DNA from: Rhizophagus irregularis
Lineage: Eukaryota; Glomeromycota; Glomeromycetes; Glomerales; Glomeraceae
Direction: 5' to 3'
Length of the DNA: 64,000 nt
Assembly (NCBI RefSeq): GCF_026210795.1
Contig: NC_089430.1
Location: 3,348,001-3,412,000, forward strand
Part shown: piece by piece, positions 35,294 to 46,664 of the stretch
How the letters are laid out: each line of letters opens with the position of its first letter
Numbering within the stretch: the stretch's first letter is position 1
Made by a program: the position numbers and the translations under genes
Notes under the pieces: model-generated
What the model was told of the DNA's origin: nothing
What the model saw: only the letters and a program-made list of their open reading frames with translations
Database searches by the model: none

Positions 35294-36653
35294 TTATTTA
35301 CTCATGAATTCTAATAAAGCCCGGTGAGAATCTTCAGATAATATTCTAATATATAGCAAATAAAAAGTAAATCTTAATAAGAAAAACAAGTATTTAGTGA
35401 TTAGTAATTAAATTACCTTAATAATAATAGATCATTTTCACGTTTATTAATTTTATGTAAATATTCTCTTTCATCTTTACGTATTAATTCTTTTGATTTT
35501 ATTATGGCTTCAAAAGAAAACTTTGTTACTCGTGTTGCTTCTTTTAATGTTTCTTGAATCAATTGATCTTCCGGTATTAAACGGCTAATTTAATTAAGAA
35601 CATAAATTCGTTTTTATTATTTTATAGTTTACTACTATAATTATTTAAATTTACCTGATGAATCCTATTTTAACTAATTCTGGTGCTGTGTATGTCTTAT
35701 TCATTAACTAAAAAATCAAGCAAGATAAATTTACTTTCTAAAACGGAAAATTCTCCAATATTTAACATACCAACAATTCGCTAGCAATTGATTGTCCCAA
35801 ATATCTTAAAATTATTTAAATTATTCATTAAAAAATATATATAAGCAAATTATTTTTTATGTACATAATATGTATGACTTACTTCGGGAATAAATATGAA
35901 GAACATCCTTCGGCACAGAATGCTAATAAAAAAATATGCAAATAATTATAAAAAAATATACTGTAAGTTTAGTATTTAATGTATTTAATCTTTTAATATT
36001 TTTAATATTTACCCCATTGCATAAATGGAGTTTGAAAAGTTGCTTCTGGTATCGAATATACTACATCACAATGGGGTAAAAATGTAACTCCAAATCCAAA
36101 TGCTTTTCCTATACGAAAATAAATAATATTATAAAATACTTAAAAACAAGTAAGGTACAGTATTTCATATAGTAACTTTACCATTAACAGCTGCTATCAA
36201 CAATTTAGGAAAATCTATTAATAAGTCGACCAATTTTCTATATATAATGTCAATTATTTATTATTTGATTTTATATTTTCTTTTCCTTAGCTTTGAATCC
36301 ACATACTTAAATAGATTATTATTAGCTTCTGCCGTTCTTTTCAGTTCTTCCATATCGCTAGGTACATTAGGTAGTTCCAATCCACTGCAAAAAAAATTTC
36401 CTTTTCCTGTTACAATGACGATTTTAACTTGTTCTTCTTCATTTGCCCACTTAATCGAGCTAATCCAATCCTGCAATTAATAATAAATAAATAAATAATT
36501 AATTTAACTTTATTTTATCAGAATGGTCATTACTTGTAAGAGTTCGTAATTCAACGCGTTTGCGCGTTTAGGTCTATTCAAGGTTAAAATAGCTATTCCG
36601 TCTGGATTAACTTCTATTTCAAACGTTTTAAGTATTGGTACTGGTTTTCTCAT
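35294..36653 (-). CDS. Enoyl-CoA hydratase/isomerase (ECI-like), 9 exons
   Basis: Minus-strand exons: 36,534-36,653, 36,307-36,470, 36,182-36,237, 36,013-36,108, 35,883-35,922, 35,771-35,804, 35,655-35,707, 35,417-35,584, 35,294-35,345; 783 nt, 260 aa, all phases consistent. The crotonase fold is clear: ILTLNRPKRANALNYELLQD, the first oxyanion-hole segment GKGNFFCSGLELP, the second AAVNGKAFGFGVTFLPHCDV, then SIPEATFQTPFMQWAFCAEG and SSYLFPKYLGQSIASELLL. The AFCAEG..SSYLFP pattern resembles delta3-delta2-enoyl-CoA isomerases (ECI), which shift double bonds during beta-oxidation of unsaturated fatty acids; a hydratase role is the alternative. No classical C-terminal SKL is present (it ends EFMSK). 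It is divergent from KARS. Confidence 0.85.
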
Positions 36654-36785
36654 ATTCTAATTCAGGCTCAAGGAAGCTCAGAATTTAAATTATGATTTCG
36701 TAAAGATTATCCTTATCACCGATACAACTGATCATAGATTATCAAAATTTTTTTAACTGTAAGTCTTTAATGATGTACAGACAAA
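36654..36785. promoter_or_regulatory. Divergent promoter, isomerase / KARS
   Basis: Only 132 bp separate the start codons of the two divergent genes, so this stretch must hold both 5' UTRs and core promoters unless one starts inside the other. GATTATC..GATAC and TGATCATAGATTATC are visible (GATA-like TTATC motifs on both strands near 36,708-36,740), but no TATA box is obvious. Confidence 0.55.
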
Positions 36786-38882
36786 ATGTTTGCATTGAGA
36801 CAATTTCGTTTACCATTATGTTCAATTCGAGGTTTAATTTTAGCACGAGATAAGAATGCATTGCGACTTTTACAAGTACAAACCCGATACAAAGTATATA
36901 ATATTAACAAATAAATGTGCTCTGTAAAATTAGTGACTAAAATTTTCCTCTTATTCGAATTAGTCAAATGGATCACTTAAAAAGCAAAAAGTGCCCGATT
37001 TAGAACAGACCGCGAGCGTACGTTTAATATTTTATCACCATCATTTCCGTTCTTGATTTCAGTCAATAACTTTTATCAACGTTACATAGCAATATTTCGA
37101 ATATCGTTCAAAGATAATTGATGATCTTCGCCATACAAAAGATCCAAATCCATACCCACATAAATTCAGTGTAGATATCACTATTTCACAATTTATTCAA
37201 AAAAATTCGCATATAAAAGCAGGACAAGTAAATACTGAAGAAACTGTAAGAATAGCTGGTCGTATCCATAATCAAAGGTCTCACGGCGAATTAATTTTCT
37301 ATGATTTACACGGTGATGGAACCAAAATACAAATTAATGCTCAGGCGCAGTAAATGTTATTACCAGTTAATAAAATATTTTTGCTACAATCCTTTGATTT
37401 ATGAATGTAATATAAATTAAATAACGTATTTTTTTTTTTTAGATATTCGGAACGTGATTTCGCAAAAGTTCATGAACACATCCGAAGGGGTGATATAGTT
37501 GGAGTTATAGGATTTCCTGGAAGAACAAAATTAGGCGAATTATCAATATATTCGAAAGACATTATATTGTTATCACCATGTTTACACCAATTACCAACCT
37601 CACATCAAGGATTTAAAGATAATGAAATGCGATATCGACGAAGATATCTTGATTTGATGATGAATAATGAAATACGAGAAAAATTCTTAATTAAATCAAA
37701 AATTATTAATTATCTTCGGCGATATTTGGATGACCAAGGGTTTTTGGAAGTAGAGACACCGATGATGAATTTTATTGCGAGTGGAGCATCAGCTAAACCA
37801 TTTGTAACCCATCATAGTCATCTTAAACGTGATTTATATTTAAGAATTGCACCGGAATTATTTTTAAAACAATTGGTCATAGGCGGATTAGAAAAAGTTT
37901 ATGAAATTGGAAGACAATTTCGGAATGAATCGATCGATACTAATCATAATCCTGAATTTACTACAGCAGAATTTTATTTGGCTTATGCTGACATGTTTGA
38001 TTTAATGCAAATTACTGAAGATTTATTGGGAAATTTGGTTTATGATTTTAAAAAAAAATATGTTATAGATTATGTTATGGATGACAAAAAAATGCAAATT
38101 GATTTTAAACCACCATTTAAAAGAATTGATATCATAGAAACTTTGAAAAATAAGTTAAATGTGAAATTCCCTGATGCGGATCAATTACATACTGAAGATA
38201 CAAATAAATTCTTATGTGATTTATGTGAAAAACATAAAGTTGCTTGTAGTCCACCAAAAACAAATGCTAGGATGTTTGATAAGGTAGTAAATTTGTTTCT
38301 TGAGTAATATATCCCATAGATTTATTAACTTATCATTTACATTAAATATAGTTGATTCAAAAATTCATTGAATCAGATTGTATATCACCAACATTTATAA
38401 CAGGTCATCCACAAATTTTATCACCATTAGCAAAATCACATCGTGAAATTTCTGGATTATGCGAAAGATTCGAGTTAATTGTCGGTACTAATGAAATTAT
38501 TAATGCATATACTGAATTAAATGATCCTTTCGAACAACGGAAAAGATTTGAAGAGCAAAGTCATCAAAAAGACTTAGGTGATGAAGAAGCTCAAATTGAT
38601 GATGGTGTATTTTGTACAAGTTTAGAATATGGTTTACCTCCCACGTAAGTTTAAATATTTTAAATATTCTTAATATTATTTAATATTGTAAGCATCTGAC
38701 TAAAATTTATTTTATAGAGCTGGATTGGGTTTAGGTATTGACAGATTAGCCATGATATTAACTAATAGTTCCAGTATTAAAGAGGTATGTTTGATTTAAT
38801 TTTCTACTTTCATTTTCAAAAATATTTATTTTTCTTATTATTGTAGGTTTTATTATTTCCAGCTTTGAGACCTTTGAATTAA
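36786..38882 (+). CDS. KARS: Lysyl-tRNA synthetase, class II, mito leader
   Basis: Six exons: 36,786-36,893, 37,090-37,349, 37,443-38,283, 38,352-38,644, 38,718-38,784, 38,847-38,882; 1605 nt, 534 aa. It charges tRNA-Lys with lysine. The first exon encodes an Arg/Leu-rich leader ([22 protein letters not shown]) typical of mitochondrial import. The anticodon-binding OB fold follows ([20 protein letters not shown]). Class II motif 1 is around [10 protein letters not shown], motif 2 is [20 protein letters not shown], and motif 3 is [29 protein letters not shown] and EYGLPPTAG are diagnostic for LysRS. The N-terminal basic cytosolic extension is absent. Intron 1 (196 bp) is longer than its neighbours, leaving room for an alternative first exon. 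Confidence 0.94.
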
Positions 38883-39467
38883 ACTGTGAATTTAATAGTT
38901 ATTACGTATTTAAAATTAGCATAGAAACGTCATGTATTACGTACGGGCTATAACCTAACTTTGTCTGTATTAATAAAAAATTGATTTGCAAAAAAGAAAT
39001 ACTAGTGCATTCGGTTCAATTGACGATCACTTCGTTGGTATATACGTTGTTTTTCTCATCTTCGCAAAATTATTATGTACGGTTAAAAAATTTCCATTAT
39101 AGCGAAATGTATTAAAATAGCTATCAAGTATCATTTATGGTTTATTTTGTGATTATTTACATTATGAAATTTCAAGAAAATATTATTTTTTCATATTATA
39201 AAATTAAGGAAAAGTTAAATAAAAGAGATAGAATTTATCTGATTGTCTAGAAGTAGTACTTTAACTAGGATTTACTTATTTATAAGATAGGTTATTTCAA
39301 ACCTAAAGTAAAAATCATATATTATATATTATATAGAATTCTTTGCAGATTCTATTATAAAAGAAATTTTATATTATATGAGATATTAAAGTACTGAAAA
39401 AAAAAACCAAATTGGATATTATCTGATTCAGAACATTTATTACAATTAATTTCTTTTATAGTTACAC
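38883..39467. repeat. KARS 3' region and MITE relic
   Basis: It begins with the KARS 3' UTR. From about 39,257 to 39,400 (CTAGGATTTACTTATTTATA .. TTCTTTGCAGATTCTATTAT) there is a degraded, truncated copy of the MITE at 39,468-39,692. No gene is seen. Confidence 0.5.
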
Positions 39468-39692
39468 AGGATCCATCTACTTATAAGATAGGTCACCCTC
39501 AGGCCTAAGGTAAAAATCATATATAAAATTCTTTGCAGATCCTATTATAAAAGGAAATTTTATGTTATGTTGTTATGATTTTTTTCCTTTTTAGCTAATT
39601 AACCAATAGAATTTAAGAAAAAAGTAAGGTAAAAATCATTAGTAAAGGACTAATTTTCTATAGTAATTTTTATTATAAGTAAGCAGAATCCT
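39468..39692. mobile_element. AGGATCC-type MITE, 225 bp
   Basis: The left end AGGATCCATCTACTTATAAG and the inverted right end AGGATTCTGCTTACTTATAA match. A perfect 8-bp duplication AGTTACAC flanks it (39,460-39,467 and 39,693-39,700). Homologous copies are at 18,675-18,906 and 39,257-39,400. No ORF. By terminus (AGGAYC) and duplication size it groups with the elements at 10,727, 41,015, 43,218 and 48,212. Confidence 0.85.
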
Positions 39693-39700
39693 AGTTACAC

Positions 39701-40189
39701 TCAACATTATAATGTTTATTAAAGTATTTATTAAATATTTATAAATAGCACTTATTAAATACAAGATATATTGAAAAAGTGCCTATAAGTGTTAAATTAA
39801 AGTATTAAAAAAATATTTAAAAAAAATATTTAAAAAATTAAATACTATAAATAATAAAATATTGCAATATTTAAGTATTAATTTTTTTATTACTTAATAA
39901 ATGTAAATTTTTAATACTTATTAAATACTTTTATTTAGTAAATACAAAACTCCATTTGATTAAACTTCATGATATTATTATTAAAATCTATTTTATATAG
40001 TCATAATCTACACACCTATTCTCAAAAATCATATTAAAAAAAAACTATTTCTAGTTATAGTTATATAAAAAAATATATTAAATTACTTGATATTTAATAA
40101 TCATATAAAAATATACTCATATAAGCTGATTTGTTTACTTTGCATTAAAAAGAGTTAATGACTGATTTGTAATTTTGTTTGATGTTTCT
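39701..40189. other. AT-rich stretch with a repeat fragment
   Basis: No gene is seen. At about 40,122-40,165, AGCTGATTTGTTTACTTTGC ATTAAAAAGAGTTAATGACT is a fragment of the element nested at 48,276-49,206 (GGCTGATTTGTCTACTCTGC). Confidence 0.45.
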
Positions 40190-40690
40190 AAAAAAAAAAG
40201 AAAGGAAATGTTAGAAATGTTTCCTAAAAAAAATTAAAAAAAGTAAATTTTGAACATGTTTAAACTTACCATTTCACTTTCTGAGATTGAATGCTGAAAA
40301 AATTATACAAAAAAAATAGGAAATGTTAAAATGTTTCCTTACAAAAAAAAATTAAAAAAAAAATTTTTTTTAAAAAAGTTTTAAAGTGAATGTTTTAAAA
40401 CTTACCATTTTGTTTTCTTGTCAAAAATACTGAAAGACCTAAAAAAAAAATAAAGGATTATTAAAAACATTTCTTATAAAAGTAAAAAAAATTTTTTTTA
40501 TTTTAGTAAAGTTTTAAAACAAAACACTTTAAAACTTATCATCATTTCAGTTTCTTATTTCCTGAAGTCAAAACATCAAAAATCTTACAAAAAAAAAAAA
40601 GAAAACATTAAAAACATTTCCTTATAATAAAGAATTAACAAAAAAAAATTTAAAAAAGTTTTGAAGCATTTTGCTTTGAAACTTATTATT
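40190..40690 (-). repeat. Array C of micro-exon-like units
   Basis: On the minus strand about four units of ~115 bp show a T-rich tract ending in AG, a 24-45-nt segment, then GTAAGTTTTAAA. Segments include CATTCAATCTCAGAAAGTGA AATG (TTTCAG before, GTAAGT after), GTCTTTCAGTATTTTTGACA.. ending AAAATG, and ATTTTTGATGTTTTGACTTC.. (donor degenerate, ATAAGT). The intron-like parts (GTAAGTTTTAAAACATTCAC, CTTATAAGGAAATG) match between units and resemble those of array A. GA-rich DNA follows on the plus strand (40,695-40,800), as after array A. Confidence 0.6.
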
Positions 40691-41014
40691 GTTTTTCTGA
40701 AAGATAGTTTTAGAAAAGAAAAAGAGAATGGGAAAGAAGAAAGAAAAAGAAAAGGAGTGGAGAGAAAAAAAGGAAAGGGAAAAAAGTAGAAGAAGAGTTT
40801 AAAGATAAATATGAAATTTTTGAAAAATGGTAAATAAGTAATTTATTTGTTTCTTTATATTAATTTCTTACATTTTTTTATACTTTCATTAATAATTCTT
40901 TAAATCTTCATAATCTCTTAAATTTACTAAAATTTAAATGGATAAAAATTGAATCTTTGAATTTATAATATAAATTTTCTTTTATTTAATTGAATAAAAT
41001 GTATTAGCTTAATT

Positions 41015-41299
41015 AGGATCTCAGATAGTATCTCTTATAGAACTCACAACTAACTTTTTGCCAAAAAACCCCAATTTGCTCTTTTTTTATTTTCAGTTTT
41101 TTGTGATTATCTCAGCATCTAGTAAACTGATTCATGCAGAATTTTTTTATTTTATAAATCTTAACAAAACAAAAAAAAGTTCACATAAATTAGATCACTG
41201 AATGCCAAGATAATTACAAAAAAGTGAAATTTATTTTAAAATTTATGCCAATTTGCTAAAAAGATATTTTCTGAGTTGTATATGTAATATTTGAGTCCT
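41015..41299. mobile_element. AGGAYC-ended MITE with hairpin module
   Basis: The left end AGGATCTCAGATAGTATC and the inverted right end AGGACTCAAATATTACAT are flanked by a perfect 8-bp duplication GCTTAATT (41,007-41,014 and 41,300-41,307). The interior is the hairpin module (41,097-41,224: TTGTGATTATCTCAGCATCT .. AATGCCAAGATAATTACAAA) framed by TTTTTGCCAAAAA and GCCAATTTGCTAAAAAG. No ORF. Confidence 0.85.
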
Positions 41300-41339
41300 G
41301 CTTAATTAAGTACAGATTATCTTATTTAATTACTGTACC

Positions 41340-41470
41340 ATTCTGCTAAAGAGAAGGAGAAAGAAGGAAGGAAAAGAAAGAGGAAAGGGAAAGGTAAAAG
41401 AAAGAAATGGGAAAGAACAAAAAAAGGAAAAGTAAAAGTCGCCAAGAAAAAAAATTAAGCTTTTTCTTAA
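41340..41470. repeat. Purine-rich tract
   Basis: The plus strand is nearly all A/G from about 41,347 to 41,452, like the tracts at 1.7-2.05 kb and 40.7-40.8 kb. No coding role is evident. Confidence 0.5.
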
Positions 41471-41608
41471 AAAAAGTTTAATTTTTTTTTATTATACTGC
41501 AGCTGAAGCTGTAGTAATTATTAAGCAATATCACATGATATACATGATAAATATTTTTAAGCTTTTTTCCTGAAATTTTTTTTTTATTTTTTTAATTTAA
41601 TGATAGAT

Positions 41609-41631
41609 GTATATATATATATATATATATC
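41609..41631. repeat. (TA)n microsatellite
   Basis: An uninterrupted run of about eleven TA units, next to AT-rich DNA. Confidence 0.9.
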
Positions 41632-41854
41632 TAATAATTTTATGAAAAATCCCTCTTCTATAAATAAGTAAAAGCTATAAAGTATTTATAGCAAAAGAAC
41701 CATTGCTACTTCTTTCGCCTATTTATAGTGATAAAAAGAAGGAATCTTTAGTAGTAAGATTTAGTATTAAATTAAATAACACATCTGTCATATAGTTTGA
41801 ATATACTGATATGTTTAGTATATTTTATAGTGTTAAATAATGCATATTTTTTTT

Positions 41855-43217
41855 TTTTTGCTAATTGCAGTGTATTTAAAACTTTATTAGAAAAAAATAA
41901 TTCATATTACACACACAAGTGAATACAAAAGTTCTAATCTAATTTAGTAAGTTCTAAACCACTTATCATTCTCTTGCAAAATCTCACATATACACTGTCA
42001 AGTAAACATTTTGCTATGAAAGTACTTTCTGCTCTTCATGCATAAGTATTCGTTTTTAGAGGGAATCCCTCCTCTTAGTCTAAGCAGAAAAAGTCTATAA
42101 AATTCATTACGAAACAGGAAAAAAAAAGGATTTAATAAATAAAAAATAGGATAAAAAAAGGTTAATATATATAGACGTAGTAGTGAGTACACTAATTCAT
42201 CCCTATAATACCATATTTAATCCAATCATCCTCATCAGTTAGCCAGTGATCTTAGCAAGATCTGAATTTCAGCTAAAATAATAAGTTTATCCCTATTGTC
42301 AAAGGTTCTTATTATTCGATGTAAAATACTTCTTTTTTCCTTTAGACTTCTCTTTCTTATTTTGTCTACTATTATTGTCTTTCTACAAAATATTCAGAGT
42401 CTTCTATTAATTCTGCTTCTAAGTAGAATCTGTCTTTTTTGGTGGTCTATTTTTAAGCCAATTCAAGGTGAACAAGAAATATCTAGTCCAAACACCTTTA
42501 AATTTTTTGAAGTTAAATTCCATATTGAGTGCTTTATCCAAACTTATCCAAGTGTCAAAATACACAATCAACTTTCTTTGCCAACAGTCTTGAATAATCT
42601 TGAAAACTAAGGCATTTTCCAGTTATGATAGCATTGATTAGATGGGTTCTCTGTATTGTAAACAACATTATTAGTAACAAACTTGGGTATATCCATTACA
42701 ACAACCTGAAATTCTTTGCATTGCTTTAAAATCCAAGACGCAAGGAATCATTGTATAGATATTCCTTCAAACGGAGCTGTTCAGACTCAGTTATTCCAAT
42801 TGTGCAAAGCCCACTTGTTGAAGTTGATAGACATGGTCACAGTCACGTACTTCTTTTGTGTTTTAATTTTGAATGCAATTACTTGACTCCATTTCCCTAG
42901 GTTCGTAAGGATATTGAGTTGCGATATGGTAAAAGGGATATCATAAATCACTATTTCCCAGACATTAGCAGTATTTTGTGGCGTATATCTGGACATAACA
43001 ATTGATATAGTTTTCTCCAGTGTAAGTTTGGACTTCTTAGTCTTATGCTGCTGTGTTTTGTTGACATCTGTACTACTTTTATTAGAAGTCTGTTGAGTGT
43101 TTCGTTTTTCTTAAAGGATGGTGACATAGATTAGAAATCATCAGAATTAGAATTTAATACAACCTTAGTGTATGTTACGCACTTCTTTCCTCTTGAAGTA
43201 TACGACTGAGCTTGTAC
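41855..43217 (-). pseudogene. LINE-like element relic with ORF fragments
   Basis: A poly-T run at about 41,849-41,862 followed by GCTAATTGCAGTGTATTTAA marks the poly-A/3' end (minus strand). Upstream on the minus strand are broken protein-like stretches, the best being 42,787-42,996 (NTANVWEIVIYDIPFTISQL and GKWSQVIAFKIKTQKKYVTV), which looks like an RRM-like or ORF1-type nucleic-acid-binding segment. It is interrupted at 43,218 by an AGGACCC element; the relic resumes at 44,543. Many stops and frameshifts. The family name is inference. Confidence 0.5.
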
Positions 43218-44534
43218 AGGATCCCGGAAAATGCTTATATATGTAAGGTACCAAGGTGCTTAGCCAACATAGTAAAGTTTTATGATGTAAAAATTTTATA
43301 ATGCTTAATTTTAAGAAAATTTTATACTATGTAAGATAATTAAATTGCATATTTTTGGTATTATTTTAAAATACTAAGAGTTTTTAGTTGCTTATTTTTC
43401 ATATTTATATAACTTTTTAAAATATTATATATTGAATTTATAATTAATTTTTATTTTATTTTCACTAACGGTAAGTGTTAATTTTGTACTACATTTCACA
43501 ATTTTATATAAATATATAAACAAAAATTTTTTTTTGATGAAATTTCATTTTTTTTTCAATGTTTTATTAATTATCTGTCAATAGTATCTTTTTAATTTTT
43601 ATTAAACTCAGTGTATTATTTTTAATATAAAATTACTATATTATACATGTTTATTTTGTTAAATAAAATTACTATAAATATGTTTTACTTTAAAATATAA
43701 TTTCACTACTCACCACTTTGGTTATATCAAATTATCTTTTATGTTTAAGTAAGTTTGTTCAGCAAGTTAAATCTACTTGTATTTTAATTTTCATAAGGCT
43801 AAGTATGATATTTATATAGAAAAGCATATTTTTTTTAATGGTAATAACTTTTAAATTTTTCACTTTTTCGTTTATAACTTCAGAGCGTAATTACACCACT
43901 TCAGTCAAATGAAATCGACTTTCTAAATTAATTGAAAGTTGTTCGGCAAGGTCGAAACTACTTATATATTAATTTTTATGAGTGTGGGTATAATACTTAT
44001 GGAGAAACGTGCATTTTTCATAACAGTACTAACTTCCAAATTTTTCATTTCTCCGTTTACAACTTCAGAGCGTAATTACACCTCTTTGGTCAAATGAAAT
44101 TGACTTTCTAAATTAATTGAAAATTGTTCAGCAAGGTCGAAACTACCTACATATTAATTTTTATGGGTGTAAGTATAATACTTATAGAGAAATTTACATT
44201 TTATGTAATAGAATTAATTTCGAATTTTTCTTTTACTGTTTATTAACTTTATTAATTGAATATTGTTAATCTACTTGTATATTATATTTAGTTTAGCTTC
44301 ACAACATATTTAAAATTGGATTTAATAAAATATATTAATTAATAAATATATTTTATAAATTATATGTGTTATAATAAAAATTTAATTAGGTTAGAAGATT
44401 AATTTGCTTATTTTTATATAATTTTTAAGGTTAGATATCAACAATGCTTAGCGATCATAGTAAAAACCTATGCTTAGAGCTACTAATAAAAAATATTTTT
44501 GGGACCTTACCTATATAAGTATTTTCTGGGTCCT
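43218..44534. mobile_element. AGGACCC element, 1.3 kb, copy 1
   Basis: The left end AGGATCCCGGAAAATGCTTA and the inverted right end AGGACCCAGAAAATACTTAT match, followed by TATARGTAAGGTMCC. A perfect 8-bp duplication GCTTGTAC flanks it (43,210-43,217 and 44,535-44,542). TGCTTAGC motifs lie near both ends. The interior has about three ~180-bp tandem units (ACTTCAGAGCGTAATTACAC .. TTGTTCGGCAAGGTCGAAAC). No ORF. A second copy in opposite orientation is at 48,212-50,468. Confidence 0.88.
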
Positions 44535-45080
44535 GCTTGTACATTCAATTTTGTTTATGTTATAAGAAGTACAACCAGTGTTTAATGTTTGGGCTCCTCT
44601 AAAATTTCTATTTCCATTGAGTGATCAATCAGTAAAGCTGGTTCTTGATTAAATGATGGTGTTGTTTTTTGTTAAACACATAATTCCTTTTATAATTCTT
44701 CTACAAAGGTATTTGCAGCCTCATAGAAGAGGGTGGCTCAAAGATCTTTGAAGGTATAGAAAAAGAACAAAAACTTATCATAGTTATTATTAAATATTAA
44801 CGCTAAGTTGTTCAAGTTCTTACTAAAAGGAGACTCAAGTTCTAGTAAACGCTTATATATTTTGAAGTTTATTTCTTCTAAAGTTTGAAATAAACCAGTT
44901 GCACTAGTCGAATGATAAACTTCAAGCATTTTCTTGAAAAGGTTAAAAAATGCTTCATCATTAAAAAAGTTTAGCAAGGATTTGACTAAACATGGGTATT
45001 GAAACTGAAACTACCTGAAATCACACAGGTCAAAAAGTGAAAAATCAGGCATCAATCAGTCACCAATCAGTCACCAATCA
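44535..45080 (-). pseudogene. LINE-like relic, continued
   Basis: The minus-strand frame 44,738-44,977 (NDEAFFNLFKKMLEVYHSTS, RLLELESPFSKNLNNLALIF) reads like real but truncated protein sequence and lies in the orientation of the relic at 42-43.2 kb, so it is probably its N-terminal part. At 45,040-45,085 short CAATCAGTCAC repeats occur. Confidence 0.4.
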
Positions 45081-45165
45081 GATATCAAATGGCAAGGTAA
45101 AATAACAATTTTTTAAACCATTCAAAATAAAATAACTTATATTTTTAATTAATTGTTAAATTCAG

Positions 45166-46307
45166 TTATGAAAAATTAATGCCAAAATTTGAGGGTGAAA
45201 ATTTAGAAGTTCTAATCAATTCTATTTTGCAAGAGAATGAACATTTACATATTTTAGTTACTTATGATGAAAACACTTTTCATTCTAATGATAGAAGACA
45301 ATCAGGATAGGCGCCACATGGGGAACAGCCTCTTCATAAAAAAGGAAAAGGTAAAGCCATTCATGTTAGTGATTTTTTATGTGAAACTATTGGACGATTG
45401 CAATTAAATGAAAAACAAAAGCTTTTAGAGAAAATGATTAATATTTCACATGAAGCTAGAGTAATAATGAATCCAGGAACAAATAATGACAGTTGGTGGA
45501 ATATTGAATTATTGGTTCAACAGGTAATTTATTTTAACTTTATTTTTATTTAGTTTAATTTTTTTTTCAATAGTTACTAAAAAAAAGTGATTTTACAGAT
45601 TATTGATCATGTAATTCCAATATTTGAAGCAACTCATCCTAGAGTTGTTGCAATTTTTGCATTTGATAATTCAACTTCTCATGGTGCATTTAGTTCCGAT
45701 ACTCTTATTGCAAATCGCATGAATGTGAAACCAGGTGGCAAGCAATCAAAAATGAAAAATACTGTTTTTAATGGTAATGTTCAATATATGAATTATCCTG
45801 ATAATTTTCCTGATGAATCTCTTCATGGAAAGCCAAAAGGGATGAGACAAATTTTACATGAACATCAATTATTAAAGCCAGGTTTAAAGGGTTTTTGTAA
45901 AAATAAGGATTCAACAGATAATCAATGTTGTATGCAGCATATATTAAAAAATTAATCTGATTTTCTTGTACAAAAATGCATGATTCAAGAAATTATTGAA
46001 AGTAAAGTTCACAAAGTAATTTTCTATCCCAAGTTTCATTGCGAATTGAATTATATAGAAATATATTGGAGTAGCAAACCGTTATTCAAGGGATAATTGT
46101 GACTATACATGGAATGGATTGCAACAGATTGTTTTTATTACATTAAAACATGTTTCTTCATCAAAAATAAGGGCATATGCTAGAAAATCTTATAGATATA
46201 TGGATGCATATAGGAAGGTCTTAAATGTAAAACAAGCAGAATATACTGTTAAGAAATATAAAAGACATCGTATAATTCCTAATAATATATTGCAAAATAT
46301 CATATAA
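45166..46307 (+). pseudogene. IS630/Tc1-type DDE transposase, copy 1, broken
   Basis: The DDE catalytic domain is present almost completely: LVTYDENTFHSNDRRQSG (first Asp, about 45,255-45,307), a GTAATT..TTACAG intron at 45,524-45,600, VVAIFAFDNSTSHGAFSSD (second Asp, about 45,650), MNVKPGGKQSKM, CCMQHIL, then FYPKFHCELNYIEIYW (catalytic Glu, about 46,050) and the C-terminal RKSYRYMDAYRK..EYTVKKYKRHR. The D..DN..H..E pattern and ELN.IE place it in the IS630/Tc1/mariner superfamily. Inactivated by TAG at 45,308-45,310, TAA at 45,953-45,955 and a frameshift near 46,065. The N-terminal HTH is missing or too decayed to see. No terminal repeats were recognised. Confidence 0.85.
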
Positions 46308-46664
46308 ATTTGGCCAAAATTATAAAATAAAATCTTAATGCTGGTCAAAATCATGTGATTTGATAAAAAAGCAAATTTGGCCCCTAATTTTAAGAGTTAA
46401 CGTTAGTGCTCTACATGAGTCAGCTTGATTTGAGCCAAAATATGGCTTGAACTTGGCTCAGAAAACTGCAGTAAGCCAAGCCTGTAATGAGCGAAATGCC
46501 CCACAAAAAATATTACTTCAGCTTGTTTAGTCAAGCTAGCTTATTAAAAATCCTGGCTTGAAGTCAAGTTGGGCTCAAGTTAGCTCGAGCTTTATCATAA
46601 AAATGTTTTTGCAATGTTTTTACTTTAAATTATTAAAAAAATGTTGTGAAACATTTTTTCCTTT

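Noticed and set aside
42296-42610. Plus-strand 104-codon frame
   Set aside because: Lies antisense to the LINE-like relic whose minus strand has protein-like segments; composition is hydrophobic low complexity.
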